A stretch of 43,862 nt of DNA from Chitinophagaceae bacterium (GTDB lineage: Bacteria; Bacteroidota; Bacteroidia; Chitinophagales; Chitinophagaceae): assembly GCA_022841365.1 (NCBI GenBank), contig JALHRP010000035.1:1-43862 (forward strand). The letters are read 5' to 3'. The notes below the pieces were generated by a model. That model did not search any database. It saw only the letters and a list, made by a program, of their open reading frames with translations, and was not told the DNA's origin. The position numbers and the translations under genes are program-made. Positions 6,384 to 15,082 of the stretch are shown here, piece by piece (the stretch's first letter is position 1; every line of letters begins with the position of its first letter).

Positions 6384-7943
6384 ATGCCAGATATCATACA
6401 ACTTCATCCCGGAACAGCAGATGCACAGGCAACAGCTCCGGCTTTGCATGCAAAAGACAAAGAAAGCTTTGATCAGTTGAAAGCTGAATTAATCAACCAG
6501 TTTAAAACAAGTTTTCCTGATCGCCTGGCTTCAAAAACAGTGGTGGTTATTCCGAGCCTTACATTGGATCATACCATTCTTTCAAAAGTAAAGGGGCATG
6601 TTTTTTACGAAGAGCGCCTGCTTTGTTTGCTCATGTTGTTGCGGATGCCACGCACAAGAGTGATTTATGTAACAAGTGTGCCGATTGATCCGGCCATTAT
6701 TGATTACTATCTGCATTTACTGCCGGGCATTACCGGTTATCATGCAAGGCAGCGGCTTACATTACTTAGTTGTTTTGATGCATCATCTGTTGCACTGACA
6801 GAAAAAATTCTGCAACGTCCACGGTTAATTCAGCGCATCAGGAACCTGATTGATCCGCATTCGCCTGCACATATTACCTGTTTTAATGTAACAGAGTATG
6901 AACAGTCGCTTGCTTTGCAATTACAAATTCCGTTGTATGGTTGCGATCCTGCGTTGAATTATCTCGGAACAAAAAGTGCCTGCAGAAAATTATTTAAGTC
7001 GTTACATATTCTTACCCCTGATGGATTTGAGGATGTAAAAAATAAAGAAGAAGTAATTGATTGTCTTACTCTGTTAAAACAGCAAAAGCCGGATTTAAAA
7101 AAAGCCGTGATTAAAATGAATGATGGTTTTTCGGGCGAAGGCAATGCGGTATTTTCTTACAATGGAGCGCCGGATAATGAACATCTGCGCAGCTGGATCA
7201 GCGAACACATGAATGATCAATTGAAAATTGTTGCTGCTAAACTTTCAAGTGATCTGTTCTTTAAAAAATTTGAACAGATGGAAGGCATTGTAGAAGAGTT
7301 TATTGATGCAGCAACCATCACATCACCTTCTGTGCAATGCCGCATAGATCCGTTAGGCGCTATCACAGTACTCTCAACACATGATCAGATGTTGGGCGGA
7401 GAAGACAACCAGATTTTTTTAGGCGCTACCTTCCCTGCTGACAAAGCGTATGCAAGAGAAATTGGCAAACTGGGACATCTTATTTCAGAAGGGCTAAAAC
7501 TGGAAGGTGTGATTGGCCGTTTTGGAGTTGACTTTATCACCGCAAAAGAGGGCGATGCATATAAACATTATGCCATTGAAATTAATTTAAGGAAAGGCGG
7601 TACCACACATCCCTATTTAATGTTGCAGTTTTTAACAGAAGGTGATTATGATCCGGATAAAGGTGAATACTTTATGCCCGATGGAAAGAAACGTTATTAT
7701 TTTGCTACAGATAATCTGCAACGGGATTGTTACAAAGGTTTAACTCCGCATGATCTCATTGATATTGCTATGCTCAACGGTTTACATTACAGTAATGCAA
7801 TGGAAGAAGGTGTGATGTTTCATTTAATCAGTGCGCTGTCGCAATTTGGCAAAGTAGGGCTGGTATCTATTGGCAGTACACCTGAACGTGCGGTTGAATT
7901 TTACAATAAAGTAGTGCAGGTGTTAAATGATGAATGTGAATGA
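6384..7943 (+). CDS. PGM1-related ATP-grasp peptide ligase-like protein
   Basis: A 519-residue soluble protein. The N-terminal 200 residues carry a family-specific region (VVVIPSLTLDHTILSKV, then CLLMLLRMPRTRVIYVTS). An ATP-grasp domain follows: KAVIKMNDGFSGEGNAVF (240-257) is the nucleotide-binding lysine and glycine-rich loop, VEEFIDA (306-312) the adenine-contact strand, and YAIEINLRKGGTTHPYL (397-412) the Mg-binding Glu399/Asn401 region. The C-terminus (about 437-515) resembles the PGM1_C domain. The named relative is the peptide ligase PGM1 of pheganomycin biosynthesis, which joins a carboxylate to an amine via an acyl phosphate. No biosynthetic partners lie nearby: the gene is divergent from the LiaF-like operon and convergent with an M28 peptidase. 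The substrate is unknown. Confidence 0.82.
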   Translation: MPDIIQLHPGTADAQATAPALHAKDKESFDQLKAELINQFKTSFPDRLASKTVVVIPSLTLDHTILSKVKGHVFYEERLLCLLMLLRMPRTRVIYVTSVPIDPAIIDYYLHLLPGITGYHARQRLTLLSCFDASSVALTEKILQRPRLIQRIRNLIDPHSPAHITCFNVTEYEQSLALQLQIPLYGCDPALNYLGTKSACRKLFKSLHILTPDGFEDVKNKEEVIDCLTLLKQQKPDLKKAVIKMNDGFSGEGNAVFSYNGAPDNEHLRSWISEHMNDQLKIVAAKLSSDLFFKKFEQMEGIVEEFIDAATITSPSVQCRIDPLGAITVLSTHDQMLGGEDNQIFLGATFPADKAYAREIGKLGHLISEGLKLEGVIGRFGVDFITAKEGDAYKHYAIEINLRKGGTTHPYLMLQFLTEGDYDPDKGEYFMPDGKKRYYFATDNLQRDCYKGLTPHDLIDIAMLNGLHYSNAMEEGVMFHLISALSQFGKVGLVSIGSTPERAVEFYNKVVQVLNDECE

Positions 7944-7974
7944 GATCAGCTCATTCACATTCATGCATCATTTA
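7925..7974. terminator. Bidirectional hairpin overlapping both convergent stop codons
   Basis: A perfect 15-bp inverted repeat, ATGAATGTGAATGAG (7930-7944) and CTCATTCACATTCAT (7950-7964), has a 5-base loop. An outer arm pair, TAAATGAT with ATCATTTA, can extend the stem if a 4-base bulge is allowed. The stem includes the TGA of the ATP-grasp gene, and the outer arm includes the TAA of the M28 gene. T-runs are short, so termination strength is uncertain. Confidence 0.6.
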
Positions 7975-9348
7975 TAATCCGTATTGATCAACAACGTATA
8001 AAAGCAACACCATATTGATAGCGCCTAATTCCAGTTCCCGTTTGTTCACCATTTCAAATACATCATTGGCTGCATGATGATGATCAAAGTAGCGTTGCGA
8101 ATCGGGACGAAGTCCGCTGAGTACCGTCCCTAACGGACGCAACGGACCAATATCTGCTCCGCCGCCGCCATCGCTGAATTCATACACACCATAAGGTTTA
8201 AACAACGGAACCCAGTTACGGAGTTTACTAAGCACCTCCGGCTTGGCAGTAAAGCCAAAGGCTCTGGGTGTAAATCCGCCGGCATCACTTTCCAATGCAA
8301 AAATGTATTTGTTTGTTTTATCTGCTGCTGCAACCTCTCCATATTTTCTGCCACCACGTAAACCATTTTCTTCGTTCATAAACATCACTACACGAATAGT
8401 ACGTTTGGGTTTAATGCCGAGTTGTTTATATACACGGATGATCTCCATACTCTGCACACAACCTGTACCATCATCATGTGCACCTTCTGCAAGATCCCAT
8501 GAATCAAGATGACCACCAACGGTAATGATCTCATTTGGAAATTCTGTTCCTCTAATTTCTCCAATTACATTGTGACTTTTTACATCGGGCAGCATTTCAC
8601 ATTCGGTACGGATATACAACTGCATACCTGTTTTCTTTTTCAACTCACTGCTTACATATTCCGCATGTCTTGTTGAAACAGCAATGGCTGGAATTTTTGG
8701 AAACGAATCATTGTAGGTTGTTGCACCTGTGTGCGGAAAATCATCAATATTACTTGCAAGTGAACGTACCATCACCCCAATTGCTCCGTACTTCGATGCC
8801 ATAGATGGGCCACGCCCACGGAACTGTCCTGCTTCACCATAGGAACGGAAAGTTTCTACATTGGTTGGGTTCATGGGGAAATTGTAAAACACAATTTTTC
8901 CTTTTACTCCTTTCTCTCCCAGTTGTTCCAGCTCTTTAAACGAACGCACTTCAATCACTTCGGCTTTAATTCCTTTTTTTCCTGTGCCCACACTGTTTCC
9001 CAATGCACACACATTCAATGAAAATGTACCGCCTTTATCATCAACCAGTAATGCATTTTCTTTGGCACCACGCACCCAATGCGGAACCATGCACTCCTGC
9101 AGATAAACGGTATCGGCACCCAGCTCTTTCATCATGCGGGCAGTTTCTTTTACCGACTTCTCTGCCTGTGGCGAGCCGCTTAACCGTGGACCCACCTGCT
9201 TGCACAGAAAGCGCAGATTTTCATACGCTTTACTGTTAATAAAAATATCATCGGCTATCCGTTTAAATACAACTGAATCGGATGTTTGCTGTGCATTTGC
9301 TGCAGCTGCTGTTGCAATCATTGCAATGAATAAACAAATTGTACGCAT
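7972..9348 (-). CDS. Secreted M28 family metallopeptidase (carboxypeptidase Q-like)
   Basis: A 458-residue protein with a signal peptide ending in AAAANAQ. A PA-type inserted domain (about 120-240) precedes the M28 catalytic core. Di-zinc ligands are visible: His280 in VGGHLDSWD, the bridging Asp in AHDDGTG (292-293), the catalytic Glu in MNEENGLRGG (326-327), Asp355 in ESDAGG, and a C-terminal His in YFDHHHAANDVF (423-425). The arrangement resembles the carboxypeptidase Q/PGCP group, which cleaves dipeptides or N-terminal residues. There is no C-terminal T9SS sorting domain, so a periplasmic location is likely. It converges on the ATP-grasp gene and is divergent from bshA. Confidence 0.92.
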   Translation of the reverse strand: MRTICLFIAMIATAAAANAQQTSDSVVFKRIADDIFINSKAYENLRFLCKQVGPRLSGSPQAEKSVKETARMMKELGADTVYLQECMVPHWVRGAKENALLVDDKGGTFSLNVCALGNSVGTGKKGIKAEVIEVRSFKELEQLGEKGVKGKIVFYNFPMNPTNVETFRSYGEAGQFRGRGPSMASKYGAIGVMVRSLASNIDDFPHTGATTYNDSFPKIPAIAVSTRHAEYVSSELKKKTGMQLYIRTECEMLPDVKSHNVIGEIRGTEFPNEIITVGGHLDSWDLAEGAHDDGTGCVQSMEIIRVYKQLGIKPKRTIRVVMFMNEENGLRGGRKYGEVAAADKTNKYIFALESDAGGFTPRAFGFTAKPEVLSKLRNWVPLFKPYGVYEFSDGGGGADIGPLRPLGTVLSGLRPDSQRYFDHHHAANDVFEMVNKRELELGAINMVLLLYVVDQYGL

Positions 9349-9468
9349 ATGTTGTTATTCTGTTAATTGAATGAAATGAAAATAAAACAACTATGCTTAC
9401 GCACAAAAAGATATTCCTCTGTGAGTGTCTAAATTGTACAAACGGCAAGCGTTGAAAAACAGTTGTAT

Positions 9469-9498
9469 TTTGAAATCAGTAACTTCGTTTTACATTTT
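9469..9498 (+). promoter_or_regulatory. Possible promoter for bshA
   Basis: TTTG (9469-9472), an 18-base spacer, then TACATTTT (9491-9498), which misses only the last G of TAnnTTTG. If real, transcription would begin almost at the ATG at 9505, leaving little or no leader. Confidence 0.35.
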
Positions 9499-9504
9499 AG
9501 CTAT

Positions 9505-10647
9505 ATGAAAATTGGAATTGTTTGCTACCCCACATTTGGCGGCAGCGGTGTACTGGCTACGGAACTTGGAAAAGCACTGGCAGAAAAAGGCCATCTCGTT
9601 CATTTTATTACTTATCAGCAACCGGTAAGGCTAAGCGGTTTTTTTACAAATATTTATTATCACGAAGTACGGGTACCGCATTATCCGCTTTTCGATTACC
9701 CGCCCTATGAAACCACACTGGCAAGTACCATGGTTGATGTGGTGCTCAACAATGATCTGGATCTGTTACACGTACACTATGCCATCCCACATGCGTCGGC
9801 TGCTTATATGGCCAAGCAGATATTAAAAAAGAAAGGCAAAGACATTCCTGTTATTACCACTTTACATGGCACTGATATTACACTGGTTGGCAAAGACAAA
9901 ACCTTTGAACCGGTGGTAACATTTTCTATTAACGAAAGCGATGCCATTACAGCCGTATCAAAAAACCTGCGTGATGAAACCTATCATTCCTTTGCGATAG
10001 AAAAAGAAATTGAAGTCATTTATAATTTTATTGATGTAAAACGGTTTGATAAAAAGCCGCTGGATGCATTTAAAAAAGTACTTGCACCAAACGGCGAACG
10101 TATTATTGCACATGCTTCCAACTTCAGAAAGGTAAAACGGGTGAATGATATCATTCACATCTTTGCCAATATTGCAAAAGAAGTACCGTCTAAATTATTA
10201 ATGGTGGGTGATGGGCCCGACAGACCCGATGCAGAAGCACTTTGCCGTGAGCTGAATATTTGTGACGATGTTCGTTTCCTTGGCAAACAACAGGAAATGG
10301 AAGAGATCCTTGCAATTTCAGATTTGTTTATTCTTACTTCAGAATATGAAAGCTTTGGACTCTCGGCGCTGGAAGCAATGGCTGCCGGTGTTCCGGTATT
10401 ATCTACTAATGCAGGCGGATTGCCGGAGATCAATATTCATGGCGAAACCGGTTATATGGCAGCCTTAGGCGATGTTGCTACCTTATCAAAGCTGGGAACG
10501 GCACTGTTAAAAAATGAGGAGCAGCTGAACAAGATGAAACAACATGCAAAGAAACAGGCAATGAAATTCGATATCCATCACATTGTTCCTTTGTATGAAG
10601 AATTGTATGAGCGTTTTGTTCCCGTATCAACGGCTGCGAAGCCATGA
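9505..10647 (+). CDS. bshA: N-acetyl-alpha-D-glucosaminyl L-malate synthase
   Basis: A 380-residue GT4 glycosyltransferase that makes the first intermediate of bacillithiol, GlcNAc-malate, from UDP-GlcNAc and L-malate. The start MKIGIVCYPTFGGSGVLATELG at 9505 is the canonical BshA N-terminus; the frame runs 14 codons further up, but those look non-coding. HVHYAIPHA (about 102-110), TTLHGTDITLVG, the HASNFRKVKR segment and the GT4 signature SEYESFGLSALEAMAAGVP are all present. bshB and bshC are not in the window. The 3' end overlaps the convergent EnvC-like gene by 21 bases. Confidence 0.95.
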   Translation: MKIGIVCYPTFGGSGVLATELGKALAEKGHLVHFITYQQPVRLSGFFTNIYYHEVRVPHYPLFDYPPYETTLASTMVDVVLNNDLDLLHVHYAIPHASAAYMAKQILKKKGKDIPVITTLHGTDITLVGKDKTFEPVVTFSINESDAITAVSKNLRDETYHSFAIEKEIEVIYNFIDVKRFDKKPLDAFKKVLAPNGERIIAHASNFRKVKRVNDIIHIFANIAKEVPSKLLMVGDGPDRPDAEALCRELNICDDVRFLGKQQEMEEILAISDLFILTSEYESFGLSALEAMAAGVPVLSTNAGGLPEINIHGETGYMAALGDVATLSKLGTALLKNEEQLNKMKQHAKKQAMKFDIHHIVPLYEELYERFVPVSTAAKP

Positions 10648-11952
10648 TGATGGATTGATCATCTGGTTTTCACGTGCAAGAATAAAATTCAGTTCACCAT
10701 CACCATCAAGGTTGGTGCCCACACGACCAATCACCTGATTTGTTTTTACTGTTTGTCCTTTATTTACACTTACAGATGAGAGGTTACTATAGGTAGTAAA
10801 ATATTTTCCGTGCTTAATCATTACAGCACTCATTCCTCCCACATCAAATACACTCACCACTTCTCCTTCAAAACATGCTTTTACAGAAGTGCCGGCAGGT
10901 GATGAGATGGTAATAAAGTCCTGATTAAAAATGATTGTTGTACCAGGCACGGTGTTTTTCCCAAAATTACCCGACACATATCCATTATCTACCGGGAAAG
11001 GCAACCGTCCTTTACTGCTTTCAAAACTATTACCCAGCGCTAAATCTTCTTTGTTGTATTCGAGATAGCTTTCTGTTTTTTTAGGCTCCTCTTTTTTTAC
11101 AACAGGATTCGTTTTTGTTGTAGCCGGTGCATTGGTAACTGGTGTATTTGTTTTTACTGTTGCTGCTTCTTTTTCTTTCCGTTCACGTTCCAGACGTTCA
11201 GCTTTTGCTTTTGCATCGGCTTCTTTTTTTGCCGCCGCCATTTCACGGTTAATGATGGTGGTAATAGATGCCTGCAGCGATTGTGCCTGCTTGCGCTTCG
11301 CCGCTATACTGCTGTTGATTTCCTTTTCTCTTTTTTTCAACTTTGTAACTACCGCATCCTGCTCCTGTTTATCTTTTACCAGCTCACCCATTTCTTTGCT
11401 TTGCCCTTCCAGCACACTGCGCTTCTCTTTTCTGTTATTGGTTAACTCGGTAATTTTTTGCTTGTACAATACTTCTTTTTGATTGATTGCCTCGAGTTGC
11501 TGAGAGCGGTAACTGCGGTATGCTTTCATGTAAGCAATACGTCTGATGGCATCGTTAAAATCTGTTGCTGAAAATAAGAAGTTGAGAAAATCGTAACTGC
11601 TCCTGTTCTTGTATGCATATACTACATTGTGAGCATACTTCATTTTTAATGTATCCAGATCTTTCTGCAGGCGGCGCATTTCACGGTATGAAGTATTGAT
11701 ATCTCCATCAATGGAACGCACCTGCTTATTTATTGTTTCAATAACCTGGTTACGTAACCGTATTTTATTTTGAATAAGCGTTAACTGCCCGATGCTTTCT
11801 TTTTTGTTTTTTTTAACCTGATTGTACTGATTATTCAGCATTTCAATTTCCTGAAGTGTTTGTTTTTTTCTGCGTTCCAGTTCTGCTTTATCCTGCGCAT
11901 TCACTGCTAACTGAAGCATCGTACAAACCGCAAACAAAAAAATTTTGTGCAT
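10627..11952 (-). CDS. EnvC-like murein hydrolase activator with degenerate LytM/M23 domain
   Basis: About 441 residues. Start choice: three methionines occur at 11961, 11958 and 11952. A promoter-like box at 11972-11979 would leave only a few leader bases for the first, so I chose MHKIFLFAVCTML, a good signal peptide ending NAQ. A long charged coiled coil follows (about 20-250), then a low-complexity Lys/Thr/Pro linker and a C-terminal LytM fold. The zinc ligands of active M23 peptidases are replaced: the NNGIDI-type segment reads NQDFITI, the YxHL motif reads YSNLSS, and the HLHF motif reads ELNFIL. As with E. coli EnvC, it probably activates an amidase rather than cutting peptidoglycan. 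It is last in the ispF-dut-DUF4292 group and overlaps bshA tail to tail. Confidence 0.88.
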   Translation of the reverse strand: MHKIFLFAVCTMLQLAVNAQDKAELERRKKQTLQEIEMLNNQYNQVKKNKKESIGQLTLIQNKIRLRNQVIETINKQVRSIDGDINTSYREMRRLQKDLDTLKMKYAHNVVYAYKNRSSYDFLNFLFSATDFNDAIRRIAYMKAYRSYRSQQLEAINQKEVLYKQKITELTNNRKEKRSVLEGQSKEMGELVKDKQEQDAVVTKLKKREKEINSSIAAKRKQAQSLQASITTIINREMAAAKKEADAKAKAERLERERKEKEAATVKTNTPVTNAPATTKTNPVVKKEEPKKTESYLEYNKEDLALGNSFESSKGRLPFPVDNGYVSGNFGKNTVPGTTIIFNQDFITISSPAGTSVKACFEGEVVSVFDVGGMSAVMIKHGKYFTTYSNLSSVSVNKGQTVKTNQVIGRVGTNLDGDGELNFILARENQMINPSSWLRSR

Positions 11953-11971
11953 AGGCATCATTTAGAAAGTA

Positions 11972-11979
11972 CAAAAATA
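11972..11979 (-). promoter_or_regulatory. Putative -7 box upstream of the EnvC-like gene
   Basis: On the minus strand this reads TATTTTTG, a full match to TAnnTTTG. The expected upstream box about 20 bases away reads GTTT rather than TTTG. It sits in the 79-base gap before the EnvC-like start and supports the downstream ATG at 11952. Confidence 0.4.
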
Positions 11980-12031
11980 AGGAATCGGTATAAGAGGGTA
12001 AACGCCAATTATACCTAAAACGTATGCAGGA

Positions 12032-12856
12032 TCAGCGTCTTTTGAATTTTTTAGGAATTGTAAACGGAAAACTCAACGGTTCATTGAACTTATAATCTTT
12101 AAACTTCAGCTTCACATCTACTTTACTTTGCTGCAAAATAACAATCTCACGCATGGTAGAGAACAGAATACCGTTTTTGGTTTCATACTCTGTGTATTCA
12201 AGATTACAGGTACGGTTCAGCGCCGGATCATTATCATCCAGTTTGCTTTTTTCAACAGTAAAATTATTGCTGATGGTAATGAGATTTTTAAACAAGACGT
12301 CAAAACTCAGCAATGTGTATCCGTTTGCTGTGCGTGCATAAGAAGTAATACTGTCTTTATTAAAAAAGATGGGATTGCCTACCAGCAGATTTTGTAAATC
12401 TGCAAATTCAAATGGTATCTGACTCACTTCCTGTATGGCACTTAACGTACGCACCTGGTAGGTATTTGCAAGTTTATCCAGTATTTTAATACTGTCTCTG
12501 CTGATTAATACACGAATCCCTTCAATGCCAATATCATTACTGAGCGAAATCCAGATTAAACTGTCTTTCAACATACGGATGTTTGCAACAAAATCGGGCT
12601 GTCTGCCTTTTTCATTGCTGTAATCCACTTTTATTTTTGCAGAAAAGGTATTGAACTCAATTCGTTTTTGCTGCACATTGGTTAATACTTCGTTCACCAT
12701 TTTCATGGTATCTGCATGCGTAGGCTGTACTTCAGTAACAACAACTGCCACTGTATCTTTTTTTACAATGGCCTGCTGAATTTTTTTTGTAGAACGACAG
12801 GCTGTGAACAGGAACAATCCTGCAAATACGATTGCCGTTAAATAAATTCTCTTCAT
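12032..12856 (-). CDS. DUF4292 family lipoprotein
   Basis: A 274-residue lipoprotein: a hydrophobic signal followed by lipobox FTAC with lipidated Cys20. The body matches the DUF4292 pattern: an N-terminal FNTFSAKIKVDYSNEKGRQPDFVANIRMLKDSLIWISLS segment, GIEGIRVLISRDSIKILDK, and strands typical of a LolA/LolB-like half-barrel. That fold in other families carries lipids or lipoproteins, so an envelope-assembly role is plausible but unproven. It lies 6 bases after dut and 70-79 bases before the EnvC-like gene on the same strand; a DUF4292-M23 pairing next to dut is common in Bacteroidota as I recall it. Confidence 0.85.
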   Translation of the reverse strand: MKRIYLTAIVFAGLFLFTACRSTKKIQQAIVKKDTVAVVVTEVQPTHADTMKMVNEVLTNVQQKRIEFNTFSAKIKVDYSNEKGRQPDFVANIRMLKDSLIWISLSNDIGIEGIRVLISRDSIKILDKLANTYQVRTLSAIQEVSQIPFEFADLQNLLVGNPIFFNKDSITSYARTANGYTLLSFDVLFKNLITISNNFTVEKSKLDDNDPALNRTCNLEYTEYETKNGILFSTMREIVILQQSKVDVKLKFKDYKFNEPLSFPFTIPKKFKRR

Positions 12857-12862
12857 AATGAT

Positions 12863-13297
12863 TTATTGTACTCCTGTGCTTCCAAATCCACCGCTGCTTC
12901 TTGCTGTATCATCCAGTTCAACTGAGAGTTGCCAATTCACCTGCTCCACTTTTTGAAACACCATTTGCGCTATTCTGTCTCCGCTCTTTACAGACTGTAT
13001 TTCTCCACTCAGGTTAATTAATATAATCTTAATTTCTCCACGGTAATCTGCATCAATGGTTCCCGGCGAATTTAAACAGGTAATACCCTGCTTCATTGCC
13101 AATCCGCTTCGGGGTCTTATCTGCGCTTCCATTCCCTGTGGCAATTCAATAAACAAACCGGTTGGCACCAATGCACGTTCCAAAGGTTGTAATTCGATTG
13201 GTTGTTGTAAATAGGCCCGCAGATCCATTCCGCTTGATCCTTCGGTGGCATAGGCAGGTAATGGGTTGTTGGATTGATTAATGATGCGAACCGTCAT
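12863..13297 (-). CDS. dut: Deoxyuridine 5'-triphosphate nucleotidohydrolase (dUTPase)
   Basis: A 144-residue trimeric dUTPase, hydrolysing dUTP to dUMP and pyrophosphate. The start [14 protein letters not shown] at 13297 is chosen over an upstream in-frame Met because it begins the canonical domain. It overlaps the ispF end by 20 bases, indicating coupled translation. The five dUTPase motifs are present: [31 protein letters not shown] (catalytic Asp), GDRIAQMVF and the C-terminal arm [10 protein letters not shown]. Confidence 0.97.
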   Translation of the reverse strand: MTVRIINQSNNPLPAYATEGSSGMDLRAYLQQPIELQPLERALVPTGLFIELPQGMEAQIRPRSGLAMKQGITCLNSPGTIDADYRGEIKIILINLSGEIQSVKSGDRIAQMVFQKVEQVNWQLSVELDDTARSSGGFGSTGVQ

Positions 13298-13781
13298 GCT
13301 GCTTGCTTTTTTTGAGTAACACAGTGGCATAAGCAACCAGTCCTTCTTCTCTTCCTACAAAACCCATTTGCTCTGTAGTTGTGGCTTTAATGGAAACTTC
13401 ATCTGTGTCCAGTTCAAGAATAGCAGCAATGGTTGATTGCATGCTGCTGATGAATGGTTTTATTTTAGGTTCCTGCAGGCAAAGTGTACTGTCAACATTC
13501 ACCAGATGATAACCTTTCTCTTTTATTTTTTCAAATGAACGCTGCAGCAATATTTTACTGTCAATATTTTTAAACTCAGCAGATGTATCAGGAAAATGAG
13601 TGCCAATATCGCCCAATGCCAATGCACCAAGCATGGCATCACAAATGGCATGCAATAGCACATCTGCATCACTGTGGCCCACTGCTCCTTTGTGATGAGG
13701 TATTTCCACACCGCCTATAAATAATTTTCTTCCTTCGGCGAGTTGATGATAATCTACTCCTGTTCCTATTCTGTATGCCAT
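13278..13781 (-). CDS. ispF: 2-C-methyl-D-erythritol 2,4-cyclodiphosphate synthase
   Basis: A 167-residue enzyme of the MEP isoprenoid pathway. The metal site is seen as Asp10 and His12 in GTGVDYHQL and His44 in [18 protein letters not shown] and the C-terminal [21 protein letters not shown] substrate region are conserved. It heads a likely operon ispF-dut-DUF4292-envC and is separated from porV upstream by a terminator (13792-13822). Confidence 0.97.
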   Translation of the reverse strand: MAYRIGTGVDYHQLAEGRKLFIGGVEIPHHKGAVGHSDADVLLHAICDAMLGALALGDIGTHFPDTSAEFKNIDSKILLQRSFEKIKEKGYHLVNVDSTLCLQEPKIKPFISSMQSTIAAILELDTDEVSIKATTTEQMGFVGREEGLVAYATVLLKKSKQHDGSHH

Positions 13782-13791
13782 ACTGATAATA

Positions 13792-13822
13792 AAAAAGCGA
13801 AGGTAAACTACCTCCGCTTTTT
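13792..13822 (-). terminator. Rho-independent terminator after porV
   Basis: On the minus strand, AAAGCGGAGGT pairs with ACCTTCGCTTT (arms 13810-13820 and 13794-13804; 11 bp with one G-U, 5-base loop) and runs into a T-rich tail. It lies between the porV stop and the ispF start, separating the T9SS pair from the ispF operon. Confidence 0.8.
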
Positions 13823-13844
13823 ACAAAATCTTTTATCTGCTGTA

Positions 13845-15032
13845 TTAATTCGTTGTGGTTGTGGTTTCTTCACCGCCACCGCTGCCCAGATCAAACAACA
13901 AACTGAAACGGGTTGTATTGCTTAAAGGATTACGGTTGATTCCCTGACCCGTTGGTACAAGGTAAGAGAAATTAAATCCAAGACGGTTGTATTTAACACC
14001 AACACCAACACTGAAAAAGCGACGGTTTCCTTTTGTTTTTGCTTCGTAAAAATATCCGGCACGTGCAAAGAACAATTCATTATAACTGTATTCTGCTCCG
14101 GTTGAAATCTGAAACTCTTTCAACTCTTCACCGCCACCGCCCGGTGCATCACCAAATGAAGAGAACCAGCTGCCTACAACACTTTTGTTACGGTATGCAT
14201 CTAAATCTTCGGGTGTGCGTGATGTGGGAGGAGTTGGCACAAGCAATTTATTTACATCAATACCAAAACTGATTTTATTGGTTTCGTCAATTGTTTTATG
14301 ATATACACCACCTAGGCCGAGATTGGCAGGAATATAATCTTTGCCACGGGCATCATTGGTATAAGAAATTTTACTGCCCAGGTTACTCATCACCGCACCA
14401 GCTGTAAACCCATTTCCTTCTTCATTGATACCATTATAGTAAAATGATACATCACCTGCAACGGCAGTGCCTGGCTTATAAGTAACACCACCCGGAGTTG
14501 TACCGTTGGCGAGGTTTGAATAAATATACCGAAGAGCAATACCCACACCTATTTTATCGCTCAATCTGCGGCTGTAACCTGCATCAATTGCAAATTCACG
14601 TGGATTAAAACGTTGCAGATCGTTCCCTGCAAAATCGGTAAACTGAATACTTCCCAAATTAAAATAGCGTAAAGAACCGGACACAGCCTGATCTTCATTG
14701 ATCTGATAATATCCTGCACCGGTGAAAATAAACACATCATCTAATCCCAGATCTTTTAACCACGGAGTATACGTTAAAGAGATAGCAGATTTTTGTGAAG
14801 CAAACGGAATTTTAGCCTGATTCCAGAATGAAGCATTGGCATCGGGCGAAGTTGCAATACCAAGATCTCCCATACCACCTGCACGTGCATCAGCAGATAT
14901 ACGCAACATAGGAACGGCCGTTGTAACAACGTTAATAGAATCCTGGGCAACTGTTTTAAGTGAAACTACAAGCAGGAACAGGCACATGAACTGTGCAGCA
15001 ATTTTTCTCATCTGAGTTAAGGTTTGAGCCAT
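13845..15032 (-). CDS. porV: Type IX secretion system outer membrane protein PorV
   Basis: A 395-residue FadL-like outer-membrane barrel. The signal peptide ends around TVAQD. The N-terminal mature segment VPMLRISADARAGGMGDLGIATSPDANASFWNQAK is the family hallmark. PorV shuttles cargo emerging from the Sov/SprA translocon to the PorU attachment complex, binding the cargo C-terminal domain. The gene lies 50 bases downstream of porU on the same strand, the arrangement found in other gliding Bacteroidota next to gldJ. The C-terminus ends in an aromatic/hydrophobic strand followed by a short Gly/Glu/Thr-rich tail. Confidence 0.95.
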   Translation of the reverse strand: MAQTLTQMRKIAAQFMCLFLLVVSLKTVAQDSINVVTTAVPMLRISADARAGGMGDLGIATSPDANASFWNQAKIPFASQKSAISLTYTPWLKDLGLDDVFIFTGAGYYQINEDQAVSGSLRYFNLGSIQFTDFAGNDLQRFNPREFAIDAGYSRRLSDKIGVGIALRYIYSNLANGTTPGGVTYKPGTAVAGDVSFYYNGINEEGNGFTAGAVMSNLGSKISYTNDARGKDYIPANLGLGGVYHKTIDETNKISFGIDVNKLLVPTPPTSRTPEDLDAYRNKSVVGSWFSSFGDAPGGGGEELKEFQISTGAEYSYNELFFARAGYFYEAKTKGNRRFFSVGVGVKYNRLGFNFSYLVPTGQGINRNPLSNTTRFSLLFDLGSGGGEETTTTTN

Positions 15033-15082
15033 AAAAATAGAAGAATTTTACAAAAAGCAAGGTTTAAAGAAAAGTTTTGGTT

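Noticed and set aside
13298-13336. Longer dut start (13 extra codons)
   Set aside because: It lies within ispF coding sequence and adds residues not seen at the dUTPase N-terminus.
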